From the NCBI RefSeq assembly GCF_000485905.1, contig NC_022664.1, forward strand, positions 248,001 to 312,000: DNA of 64,000 nt, in the 5' to 3' direction. Under the pieces are notes generated by a model. It saw only the letters and a program-made list of their open reading frames with translations. It did no database searches and was not told the DNA's origin. This document shows, one piece after another, positions 42,166-55,682 of the stretch (its first letter is position 1; each line of letters starts with the position of its first letter). The translations under genes were made by a program, and so were the position numbers. This stretch comes from Spiribacter curvatus. Lineage in GTDB: Bacteria > Pseudomonadota > Gammaproteobacteria > Nitrococcales > Nitrococcaceae.

Positions 42166-43222
42166 GCCACGCCGGGCTCAGCGAGCGGACGGCATCGACC
42201 ATGGCTTTGACATGTTCCGGGGGGATCTGGGGATGCACGCCGTGACCGAGATTGAAGACATGACCACTACCGGAGCCGAACTCCCGCAGTACCCGTTCAA
42301 CCTCGCGATGGATGACCTCGGGACGCGCGTACAGGATGCTCGGATCGAGATTGCCCTGCAGGGCCACGCGATCGCCCACCCGGCGCCGCGCTTCGTCCAT
42401 TGACAGCGTCCAGTCGATGCCCAGCGCGTCGGCACCGCTTTCGGCGATGGTCTCGAGCCAGATACCACCGCCTTTGGTAAAGAAGATGACCGGTACGCGC
42501 CGGCCCTCACGGTTGCGGATCAGACCGTCAATGATCTGCTGGGCGTACCGGAGCGAGAACTGCGGATAGGCGTCGTGAGCGAGCGATCCACCCCAGGTAT
42601 CGAAGATCATGACGGCCTGGGCACCCGCCTCGATCTGGGCGTTGAGATAGGCGGTGACCGCCCGCGCGGTCTTATCCAGCAGCCGCTCCATGACCGCCGG
42701 CTGATCATAGGCGAGTGCCTTGATATGCCGGAAGTCCTTGCTGCTGCCGCCCTCGACCATGTAGGTCGCGAGGGTCCACGGACTGCCGGCGAAACCGATC
42801 AGTGGAACGCGGCCCCGCAGCTCCCGCCGTACGCGGCTGAGCGCATCGGTCACGTAGCGCAGTTCGCTGTCCACATCCGGGATCGGCAGACGATCGACGG
42901 TCGCCGCATCGCGGACGGTGTGCTCGAAGCGCGGCCCTTCGCCCGGCTCGAAATAAAGGCCAAGGCCCATGGCATCGGGCACCGTGAGGATGTCAGAGAA
43001 TAGGATGGCCGCATCCAGATCGAACCGCCGCAGAGGCTGGAGCGTGACCTCGCAGGCCAGCTCCGGGTTGCGGCAGAGATTCATGAAGCTACCGGCCTCT
43101 TCGCGGATCTGCCGATACTCCGGCAGGTAACGTCCGGCCTGACGCATGATCCACACCGGTGTGCGATCCACCGGTTCCCGGACCAGTGCCCGAAGCAGAC
43201 GGTCGTTATCGAGCTCACTCAT
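42158..43222 (-). CDS. hemE: Uroporphyrinogen decarboxylase
   Basis: Removes four carboxyl groups from uroporphyrinogen III, giving coproporphyrinogen III. The 354 residues show the N-terminal signature [18 protein letters not shown], the second signature [19 protein letters not shown], the catalytic Asp in [17 protein letters not shown] and [15 protein letters not shown] at the end. It is 14 bp after gltD, a known gltBD-hemE arrangement in gammaproteobacteria, and overlaps the Nudix gene. Confidence 0.97.
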   Translation of the reverse strand: MSELDNDRLLRALVREPVDRTPVWIMRQAGRYLPEYRQIREEAGSFMNLCRNPELACEVTLQPLRRFDLDAAILFSDILTVPDAMGLGLYFEPGEGPRFEHTVRDAATVDRLPIPDVDSELRYVTDALSRVRRELRGRVPLIGFAGSPWTLATYMVEGGSSKDFRHIKALAYDQPAVMERLLDKTARAVTAYLNAQIEAGAQAVMIFDTWGGSLAHDAYPQFSLRYAQQIIDGLIRNREGRRVPVIFFTKGGGIWLETIAESGADALGIDWTLSMDEARRRVGDRVALQGNLDPSILYARPEVIHREVERVLREFGSGSGHVFNLGHGVHPQIPPEHVKAMVDAVRSLSPAWHD

Positions 43223-43236
43223 CGGACATGACCGCC

Positions 43237-49114
<5,878 letters not shown>

Positions 49115-49186
49115 GCGAACTGCCTCTCTGTTATTGGCTGGGATTGGGCGTTTTCATCCGTTCGGATCCTGTCGGGACGGGATGTC

Positions 49187-49217
49187 GTCAACGCCTCCGG
49201 CGGCGCCAGCGTTTGAC
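49187..49217. repeat. Inverted repeat in the gltB leader
   Basis: GTCAACGC and GCGTTTGAC can pair as an 8-bp stem with one bulged base around a 14-base GC-rich loop, in the untranslated leader between the gltB promoter and its ATG. A second small hairpin ATCCG-TT-CGGAT is at 49156-49167. No T-run follows either, so neither is a standard terminator. Confidence 0.4.
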
Positions 49218-49265
49218 GTCCTCAATCAGTCTGCGACTTCCATGTCAGCGGGCAAATGATTAGAC

Positions 49266-49294
49266 AATATAGCGCGGGCGCCGTTTTGCGGCAA
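49266..49294 (-). promoter_or_regulatory. Sigma70 promoter of gltBD
   Basis: Minus strand TTGCCG, 17-bp spacer, TATATT: four of six and five of six matches. It sits just downstream of the end of the dGTPase-like gene (49297), so the glt operon can be expressed independently of the pil-aro-dgt operon. Confidence 0.65.
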
Positions 49295-49296
49295 TC

Positions 49297-50469
49297 TCAG
49301 GTAAGTTTCCTCGGGTCCGTGAGACGCTCGTATTCTTCGAGGGCAAAGCGATCTGTCATGCCCGCGATGTAGTCGGCGATCACTCGTGCCCGACCGCGTT
49401 CGCTCTCCGGCGAAGACTGATCTGCTGCGCTTGTCCGGAATCCGGGGGGCAGTAGCTGGCCATCATTCATGAAGCGCTGGAACAGGGCGCGAATGACATG
49501 ATCCGCCTTCGTGGTCATACGGTGGACGCGATAGTGCCGATAGAGATTTTCCATCAGATGGTCCTTGAGGGCGCGGTGTCGGGCATACATGCCAGGACTG
49601 AACCCGATCAGTGGTTGTTGCAGGGCGCGGACCGCTGCCGGGCTGTCCGGTCCGGCCTGATCGATGCGCTCGCGACTGGTCGCCAGGAGGTCGTTGACCT
49701 GACCAGCGATCAGCTCGCGGACTATCCGATAGACCCGCCGACGGCCGCCAAGTTTCGGGTGTCCGGCCTCGACCTGCCGGTACAGTGTGTCGATCCATTC
49801 CACGCCGCGCAGCGCATCCAGGTCCAGCAGCCCGGCGCGCAGGCCGTCATCGACGTCGTGGCTGTTGTAGGCGATTTCATCGGCGATATTGGTGAGCTGC
49901 GCCTCCAGCGCCGGCTGGGTGCCATCGAGAAAGCGCTGCCCGACCGCGCCAAGCCGTTCGGCGTTGGCCAGTGGGCAACGTTTGACGAGCCCTTCCCGGG
50001 TCTCGAAAGTAAGGTTGAGACCGTCATGATCCGGATAGCGGGCCTCGAGCTGGTCCACCACGCGGAGTGACTGCAGATTGTGCTCGAACCCGCCGTAATC
50101 GGTCATGCAGTCATTGAGTGCTGCCTGTCCAGCGTGACCGAAAGGGGTATGACCGAGGTCATGTGCCAATGCAATCGCCTCGGTGAGGTCCTCATTGAGG
50201 CCCAGTGCCCGGGCGATTGTCCGCGCGATCTGCGCCACCTCCAGACTGTGGGTGAGGCGGGTCCGGAACAGATCGCCCTCGTGATTCACGAACACCTGCG
50301 TCTTGTACTCCAGGCGTCGGAAGGCCGAACTGTGGATAATCCGATCGCGGTCGCGCTGGAAGGCGTTGCGCAGGTCCGGTCGGGTGTCCTCATGGAGGCG
50401 GCCACGACTCGTGGATGGACGGCAGGCATAGGGCGCGAGGCCCAGGGGATCCTGGGTCGGGTCATTCAT
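49297..50469 (-). CDS. Deoxyguanosinetriphosphate triphosphohydrolase-like protein
   Basis: An HD-domain enzyme that splits dNTPs into deoxynucleosides and triphosphate. The 390 residues include the HD metal ligands (RLTHSLEVAQIARTIAR and ALAHDLGHTPFGHAG), a second conserved FEHNLQSLRVVDQLE, and ETREGLVKR. The N-terminus begins YACRPSTSRGRLHEDTRPDL-like residues after MNDPTQDPLGLAP; the ATG at 50469 overlaps aroB by 8 bp and is preferred over a much longer open frame that is only a shadow of aroB. Substrate specificity among dNTPs is not readable. Confidence 0.9.
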   Translation of the reverse strand: MNDPTQDPLGLAPYACRPSTSRGRLHEDTRPDLRNAFQRDRDRIIHSSAFRRLEYKTQVFVNHEGDLFRTRLTHSLEVAQIARTIARALGLNEDLTEAIALAHDLGHTPFGHAGQAALNDCMTDYGGFEHNLQSLRVVDQLEARYPDHDGLNLTFETREGLVKRCPLANAERLGAVGQRFLDGTQPALEAQLTNIADEIAYNSHDVDDGLRAGLLDLDALRGVEWIDTLYRQVEAGHPKLGGRRRVYRIVRELIAGQVNDLLATSRERIDQAGPDSPAAVRALQQPLIGFSPGMYARHRALKDHLMENLYRHYRVHRMTTKADHVIRALFQRFMNDGQLLPPGFRTSAADQSSPESERGRARVIADYIAGMTDRFALEEYERLTDPRKLT

Positions 50470-51556
50470 GGCCGACGGCCTCCAGCGTTGCCTCGAGTGC
50501 GCGGGGATCGTAATCTGCGGTGACGGTCGCATCCCCCAGGTTGCGTAACAACACCAGCCGAAGCTCGCCGTTGCGGTTTTTCTTGTCCCGGGCCATGAAT
50601 TCGCGGAACCGGGCCGGGCCGATATCGTCCGGTGCCCGTATCGGCAGTCCGGCGCGTTCGACCAATGTGATCGCGCGGTCACGCTGGGCAGCGCTGATCC
50701 ATCCGAGGCGGGCCGACATCCGGGCTGCCATGCACATGCCCGCGGCGATCGCCTCGCCATGCAGCCAGTCACCATAACCCCGGGCGCCCTCGATGGCATG
50801 GCCGAAGGTATGACCGAGGTTGAGTAGCGCCCGTTCGCCCGACTCGCGCTCGTCGGCGGCGACGATCGCCGCCTTGTTGCGACAGCAGCGCTCGATGATG
50901 AATGCCATCGCCGCTGGATCACGGGCCATCGCTGCGTCGATATGCGCCTCGAGCCAGTCGAGGAAATCGCGATCGCCGAGCAGTGCGTATTTAATAACCT
51001 CCGCCATACCGGCGCGGAGCTCCCGATCGGGGAGTGTGTCGAGCACCGCCAGATCGGCAATGACTGCACGTGGCTGGTGGAAGGCACCGATCATGTTCTT
51101 GCCGCGGGGATGATTAACGCCCGTCTTACCGCCGACTGACGAGTCCACCATCGCCAGCAGCGTCGTCGGCACCTGTACGAAATCGACGCCGCGCTGGTAG
51201 GTCGCGGCGACGAAACCGGCAAGATCGCCGATGACTCCCCCACCCAGGGCGATGACCTGACAGTCACGGCTCAGGCCGTTGACCAGCATCGTGTCAAAGA
51301 CCGGCAGCATCGATTCGAGTCGTTTCTCGTGTTCGCCGTCCGGCAGACAGGCGCTCGCGAATCGCCGGGCGGCAAACGCCGATTCCAGTCGCTCCAGATA
51401 GAGCGGGCCAACGGTTTCGTTGCTGACTGCCATGACTTCGTCGGCGCTGACGCAGTCGCGTAACAGCTCGCGGTCATCCAGTAGGCCACGACCAATGACA
51501 ATCAAATAGCGGCGCTCGCCGAGCGCGACCTCCACGCGGCGGGGTTCATCCTTCAT
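50462..51556 (-). CDS. aroB: 3-dehydroquinate synthase
   Basis: Second step of the shikimate pathway (DAHP to 3-dehydroquinate), NAD- and metal-dependent. The 364 residues contain ALGGGVIGDLAGFVAATYQR, VPTTLLAMVDSSVGGKTGVN, HPRGKNMIGAFHQP, and zinc-ligand histidines in NLGHTFGHAIE and WLHGEAIAAGM. It overlaps aroK by 11 bp and the dGTPase-like gene by 8 bp, forming a tightly packed aroK-aroB-dgt block downstream of the pilus genes. Confidence 0.96.
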   Translation of the reverse strand: MKDEPRRVEVALGERRYLIVIGRGLLDDRELLRDCVSADEVMAVSNETVGPLYLERLESAFAARRFASACLPDGEHEKRLESMLPVFDTMLVNGLSRDCQVIALGGGVIGDLAGFVAATYQRGVDFVQVPTTLLAMVDSSVGGKTGVNHPRGKNMIGAFHQPRAVIADLAVLDTLPDRELRAGMAEVIKYALLGDRDFLDWLEAHIDAAMARDPAAMAFIIERCCRNKAAIVAADERESGERALLNLGHTFGHAIEGARGYGDWLHGEAIAAGMCMAARMSARLGWISAAQRDRAITLVERAGLPIRAPDDIGPARFREFMARDKKNRNGELRLVLLRNLGDATVTADYDPRALEATLEAVGHE

Positions 51557-52085
51557 GGGAGAGCTCCGTTTTCAGCAGTCGCTGGGCGAGTCGCTCGGCG
51601 ATCCGCTCCGGCGAACCATCTTCTGTATCGATACTGATGTCGGCCAGCGCCTCGTAGAGTGGGGCCCGTTCCGCGAGGATCGCGCGCAAACGGCCCGCCG
51701 GGTCTTCGTCGCGTAGCAGCGGGCGGTTGCTGTGGCGTATTCGGGCAAGCTGCGCGGGTACGCTGGCCCGCAGATACACGACCTGACCGCGCTCGCTGAG
51801 GTGGCGGCGGTTATCGGCATCGAGGATGGCGCCGCCGCCGGTGGCGAGGAGGATGCCGGACTGCTGGGTCAGGCTGTCGAGTAACTCCGCCTCCCGGCGC
51901 CGGAAGCCGGCCTCACCCTCGATATCGAAAATGCGTGGGATATCCACTCCGGTCCGCGCCTCGATCGCGGCATCCAGATCCACGAACGATAGACGCAGCC
52001 GCGCCGCCAGGCGCCGGCCGATCGTGCTCTTACCCGCGCCCATCGGGCCGATGAGGAATACGCGCTTGGTCATGGTCATGGTCAT
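51546..52085 (-). CDS. aroK: Shikimate kinase
   Basis: Phosphorylates shikimate with ATP. The 179 residues have Walker A VFLIGPMGAGKSTIGRRLA, the shikimate site SFVDLDAAIEARTGVDIPRI with FRRREAELLD, and LATGGGAILD. The reading frame begins with three tandem ATGACC units, giving in-frame ATGs at 52085, 52079 and 52073; the first overlaps the pilQ stop by 4 bp. pilQ-aroK-aroB is a conserved gammaproteobacterial order. Confidence 0.95.
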   Translation of the reverse strand: MTMTMTKRVFLIGPMGAGKSTIGRRLAARLRLSFVDLDAAIEARTGVDIPRIFDIEGEAGFRRREAELLDSLTQQSGILLATGGGAILDADNRRHLSERGQVVYLRASVPAQLARIRHSNRPLLRDEDPAGRLRAILAERAPLYEALADISIDTEDGSPERIAERLAQRLLKTELSHEG

Positions 52086-53188
52086 GGTGCAGAGTCTATC
52101 GTTTTTGTCCCGGTGGTCGTGGCATCGAGGATGCGGGGCGTGACGAAGATCAGCAATTCACTGCGATCATTGACGCTGGAGCGGCGCTGGAACAGCCCGC
52201 CGACAAGCGGTAGTTCGGAGAGCACCGGGATCCGGCTGACCCCCTCGCGCCGGGTCTGCTCAAACACGCCGCCCAGCACCACCGTCTCGCCATCGGCGAC
52301 GAGGACATGCGTGCGCACTGCCTGGGTATTGATCGCTGGGCCCTCCGGGGTTTCCTCGCCGCGACTGTCCTGATTGATTTCAAGCGCGAGCTGTACCTCG
52401 CCATCGGGCGTGATCTGTGGGGTGACCACCAGCCCCAGTACGGCCTCACGGAACGCGATGCTGGTGGCGCCGCTGGAGGTGGCCTGCTCGAACGGGATCT
52501 GGACACCCTGCTTGATCGCGGCCTCCCGATGGCTGGCGGTGACCACCCGTGGACTGGAGATGATCTCACCCTCATTCTCGCTCTCCATTGCCGAGAGCTC
52601 GAGTTCGAGCAGATAGCTGCCGATCTTGCCGATCGCGACCCCGGCGCCTCCAGCCGCATTGCCGACGGGCAGGTCCACCATCAGGCCATCCTCGTCGAGC
52701 GTGCCACCCGTTTCGATGGTGGTGTCGCCGGTCCGGTTCTGCCGCTGGGCGTTGAAGCGCACCCCGATTTCATCACTGAAGTCATCACTGGCGATCACGA
52801 TGCGTGCCTCGATGAGGACCTGCTGGACGGGTACGTCGAGCCGTTCGACCAGCCTCCGGGTACGAGCGATGGCGGATTCGCTGCCGCTGATGATCAGGGT
52901 GTTGGTGCGCGGATCGACGCGGGTCTGTGCGTTTTCGAGCAGGCGGGCGAGCTCGTTGGCGTCGGCGTATTGAATCGGTATGAACACGGTCCGTGCCGTC
53001 GTGGTAGCGGTGGTGATGGGATCGTCGGTGGCTGTGGGGCCATTGATGGCCTCTACCTGCCGTCTGACCTCCGGGAGGGTCACGTCCTCCACATCCAGGC
53101 GGATGGGCTCGTCGGCGACGGCCGATCCAGCCATGACCCCTGTCAGGATGGCGAGTACTGCCCGATATTGTATGCCGATGGTCTGCAT
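52082..53188 (-). CDS. pilQ: Short type IV pilus secretin PilQ
   Basis: Outer-membrane secretin through which type IV pili pass. At 368 residues it is about half the usual PilQ length. A signal peptide (1-25, ending AGSAVA) is followed by only about 45 linker residues. One N1-type domain comes next (VFIPIQYADANELARLLENA, RVDPRTNTLIISGSESAIA, RRLVERLDVPVQQVLIEARI), then the secretin core (about 130-360: GLVVTPQITPDGEVQLALEI, GETVVLGGVFEQTRREGVSR, PVLSELPLVGGLFQRRSSVN, LLIFVTPRIL). The AMIN and STN domains of typical PilQ are missing. The gene is intact at both ends, 3 bp after the pilO-pilP gene, so this is not a sequencing break within its frame. Confidence 0.88.
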   Translation of the reverse strand: MQTIGIQYRAVLAILTGVMAGSAVADEPIRLDVEDVTLPEVRRQVEAINGPTATDDPITTATTTARTVFIPIQYADANELARLLENAQTRVDPRTNTLIISGSESAIARTRRLVERLDVPVQQVLIEARIVIASDDFSDEIGVRFNAQRQNRTGDTTIETGGTLDEDGLMVDLPVGNAAGGAGVAIGKIGSYLLELELSAMESENEGEIISSPRVVTASHREAAIKQGVQIPFEQATSSGATSIAFREAVLGLVVTPQITPDGEVQLALEINQDSRGEETPEGPAINTQAVRTHVLVADGETVVLGGVFEQTRREGVSRIPVLSELPLVGGLFQRRSSVNDRSELLIFVTPRILDATTTGTKTIDSAP

Positions 53189-53191
53189 CCG

Positions 53192-54091
53192 CTAGTCTCC
53201 TGTCCCCTCGGTGCCTGAATGGCGGTGAATGATGCGTGGCCGGCCGCCGCGATCTGATCTCACCGGTTCAAGCGTGATGGCCTGGGGCCGGATTCGGGTC
53301 AGGCGTCCAATACCGGGTACGGGGTCACCGACGCGCGAGCGGTGGAGCTGGCCGTTGTGATCCCGGATCAGCGCCCACTGCGCATCGCCCCGCATGATCC
53401 GGCCTAGATAGGCGACATCATGGGGATCGGCCGACGTGGTGCCGATCGCTGGATGAAAGGGATCGCGGCGTAACGGCGTCGGGACAGTCATGGTATCGAC
53501 CGCTCCGGCCGCCTGCGTCCAGCCGCTGTCAGCGTCAACCGTCGCGGCGTCGCCGCCTGGATTGGGTTGCCAGTGGCCATTCAGGCTGACCCCCATCGTG
53601 AGCTGTCGCCGATCATGCTCGGCCTCTACCTGGTCAAGCGCCAGGCCGGTTGCTGTGACCGCCCGCGTCGTAGCGTCGATCGCGGTCAGCAAGCGCACCA
53701 GCGCCTCCCATCGCCCCTGTACGCGGACGGTGATCGCCTGATGGCGGTAGCCGGGTGTCTCGCCGGTTTCACCCGGCGCGATATCGATGATCCTGACATC
53801 GCGGTCGGCGGCCAGCGCGGTGAGGTGGCTGATCAGTCCGGATTCATCGGGTTGGCCTGGCAGTCGCATGGGATGCTGGCTGACCGCCTCACTGAGGGTC
53901 TCGAGGGCCCTACGCTGCTCCGCCAGTCCCGCTGCCGTGCGCTGATGGGCTGCGAGACGCTGACTTAGCGCGTCGTTGCCCGGTTCGATGGCGCCACGCT
54001 TGGACAGCGCCGGTTGCAGGGTGATGAACCAGCCAATGGTCAGGCCCAGAATCAGCGCCATGACTGTGCGCTTGAGTGTCTCAGCGATCAT
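53192..54091 (-). CDS. pilO: PilO-PilP fusion protein of the type IV pilus alignment complex
   Basis: Residues 1-175 look like PilO: one membrane helix (about 8-25), a coiled segment (40-75), and a ferredoxin-like domain with SGLISHLTALAADRDVRIID and YRHQAITVRVQGRWEALVRL. Residues about 205-280 look like PilP: LRRDPFHPAIGTT, VAYLGRIMRGDAQWALIRDH and HRSRVGDPVPGIGRLTRIRP, matching the PilP beta-sandwich. The lipoprotein signal and the disordered N-terminal arm of PilP are absent, as expected if its membrane anchor is now PilO. No internal start fits a separate pilP. The ATG at 54091 begins the helix; the longer frame upstream is a shadow of pilN. It overlaps pilN by 11 bp and precedes pilQ by 3 bp. 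Confidence 0.82.
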   Translation of the reverse strand: MIAETLKRTVMALILGLTIGWFITLQPALSKRGAIEPGNDALSQRLAAHQRTAAGLAEQRRALETLSEAVSQHPMRLPGQPDESGLISHLTALAADRDVRIIDIAPGETGETPGYRHQAITVRVQGRWEALVRLLTAIDATTRAVTATGLALDQVEAEHDRRQLTMGVSLNGHWQPNPGGDAATVDADSGWTQAAGAVDTMTVPTPLRRDPFHPAIGTTSADPHDVAYLGRIMRGDAQWALIRDHNGQLHRSRVGDPVPGIGRLTRIRPQAITLEPVRSDRGGRPRIIHRHSGTEGTGD

Positions 54092-54647
54092 GGTCGGATA
54101 ACGCAGTGGGTCGGCGGTTGAGTACCAATCGGAATCGCTGCCCCGGTGCTGATTCGAGGGGATGGTTGCTGAGACGATGGACACGGAATGCGGCGAAGCC
54201 CGGCTCGGCGCGGAGCGCATCGATGAGTGTCGGAATGGCTGCTGACCGTGAGCTCCGGCCCTCAATCACAAGCTTGTTGGGCCGTTGTTCGAGCCGGATG
54301 AGCGAGATCGGCAACGGCAGCGCGGCCATCACGCCGGTCAGTGCATCGACGGCTTGGGTTCGCCGCTGCTGGAGCCGATCCATTGCTGACTGCCGGGCAT
54401 TGAGGCGATCGATCTCCTGATCGAAGCGCTGGGCGCGTTCGACATCCGCTTCGAGGGCCGCGATGCGAGCCTTTAGTCCACTCTGGCGGTCGCGCTCGGC
54501 CAGGTTGCGGTCAGTGACCGGCGCCGCTATTGCGACCATGATCATCAGGCCGGCAAGTACCGCGAATACCGTGATCAGTCGCAGGCGTTGGCGCTGGCGG
54601 CGCGCCTGCGTCTCCCGCCAGGGCAGGAGATTAACGCCAATGGGCAT
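54081..54647 (-). CDS. pilN: Type IV pilus assembly protein PilN
   Basis: A bitopic inner-membrane protein that binds PilM through its short cytoplasmic N-terminus and PilO through its periplasmic domain. The product starts MPIGVNLLPWRETQARRQRQ, containing the INLLPWR-type PilM-binding motif, followed by one helix (about 25-45), a coiled region, and a periplasmic domain (LIRLEQRPNKLVIEGRSSRS). The ATG at 54647 was chosen because GGAG lies 7 bases before it; ATGs at 54662 and 54671 are alternatives. It gives 188 residues and overlaps pilM by 17 bp. Confidence 0.9.
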   Translation of the reverse strand: MPIGVNLLPWRETQARRQRQRLRLITVFAVLAGLMIMVAIAAPVTDRNLAERDRQSGLKARIAALEADVERAQRFDQEIDRLNARQSAMDRLQQRRTQAVDALTGVMAALPLPISLIRLEQRPNKLVIEGRSSRSAAIPTLIDALRAEPGFAAFRVHRLSNHPLESAPGQRFRLVLNRRPTALSDHDR

Positions 54648-55590
54648 TCGGATCTCCGGCATGAAGGGCAAGGCCCATGGCGGTCAGTAGCCGGGGTAGC
54701 GACCGGCTCAGTTCACTGACGTCGACCGTCTCGGCAATGTCGAGTGCGTGCAAGGGGTCAATACGCCGGCAGCGCATCACCAGGCGTTGGTCCAGTGCAG
54801 CGGCCAGTTGCGGGCTGCTGCCGCCGCCAGTCAGGCTCAGAACACCCGGCGCGCGGGCGTCTGGACTCCCGTGGTGCATGGCCATTGCCTGCTCAATGAC
54901 CCGCAGACAATCGTTGTCATCCGCCCCGGCGCCGAGGGCGTGATCCTGGCGGTAGTGGATGCGCTGGCGATCGAAGATGGTCAGATGGAGTCGCGTGCCG
55001 ACATCCAGGAGGGCGACCGGTGCGCTGTCCGGACCGGAATGCAGCTGGGTATCGGCGAGCGCGGCCCGGGCGATGGCATGGGAGTCGAGATCAACGAGCC
55101 GGCACTCTAGATCGGAGGTCTCCAGCTGTCTGCGCCGCCGTGTCAGTGCCTCGGCGCGCGCCGCGACCACCCGGACCGGTTGCTTGCCACGATCGGCGTC
55201 GAGCGCGAGTCGCCGGAAATCGCAGGCAAGCTCATGATGGGGCTGTTTCAGCGACGCTTCGATATCGAGGCTGACCCGGATGCGCAGGGCTTTCTCCTCG
55301 AGCTCTGTCGGGACCTCGATCACGCGGGTGATGGCCTCTTCATCGGGCAGGGCGGTCGCGGCAGCGCGGGCACCCGGTGCCGCCGTGCGCACCGCACGCT
55401 TGATGGCGGCGGTGAGCGCCCCGTCAAGCGCTGCAGGGTCTGCAGGCGCCGGAGCGGTACTGATCGGCTCAATGGCGAAGCCGCTGATCACGGGCCTTTC
55501 GCCGCTCCGCCTCATACCCACGGCCTTGATCGCCGTGGTGCCCAGGTCGATCCCCACCGTTGGGGGATGGTATGGGTGGATCAGGCGCAT
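54631..55590 (-). CDS. pilM: Type IV pilus assembly protein PilM
   Basis: A cytoplasmic actin-like ATPase that links PilN to the motor side of the pilus machine. The 319 residues show the phosphate-1 motif VGIDLGTTAIKAVGMRRSG, the conserved ALPDEEAITRVIEVP, a VALLDVGTRLHLTIFDRQ strand pair, and the SLTGGGSSPQLAAALDQRL adenosine motif. The start MRLIHPYHPP at 55590 is just before the first strand; the upstream part of the frame has no homology. It is the first gene of the pilM-N-OP-Q-aroK-aroB-dgt operon and divergent from mrcA. Confidence 0.9.
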   Translation of the reverse strand: MRLIHPYHPPTVGIDLGTTAIKAVGMRRSGERPVISGFAIEPISTAPAPADPAALDGALTAAIKRAVRTAAPGARAAATALPDEEAITRVIEVPTELEEKALRIRVSLDIEASLKQPHHELACDFRRLALDADRGKQPVRVVAARAEALTRRRRQLETSDLECRLVDLDSHAIARAALADTQLHSGPDSAPVALLDVGTRLHLTIFDRQRIHYRQDHALGAGADDNDCLRVIEQAMAMHHGSPDARAPGVLSLTGGGSSPQLAAALDQRLVMRCRRIDPLHALDIAETVDVSELSRSLPRLLTAMGLALHAGDPNAHWR

Positions 55591-55638
55591 CCGCTCACCG
55601 CCTCCGGTCGTTTTCGGGGCGGCAGCTGTCCGTGCTGG

Positions 55639-55647
55639 TGATATACT
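55639..55647 (+). promoter_or_regulatory. Extended -10 promoter of mrcA
   Basis: TGATATACT combines a TGN extension with TATACT, 36 bp upstream of the mrcA ATG in the divergent pilM-mrcA gap. No -35 of note is present, which extended -10 promoters tolerate. Confidence 0.5.
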
Positions 55648-55682
55648 CGCCATCAGTCGGTTTGCTGTGTACAAGAAGGTTC

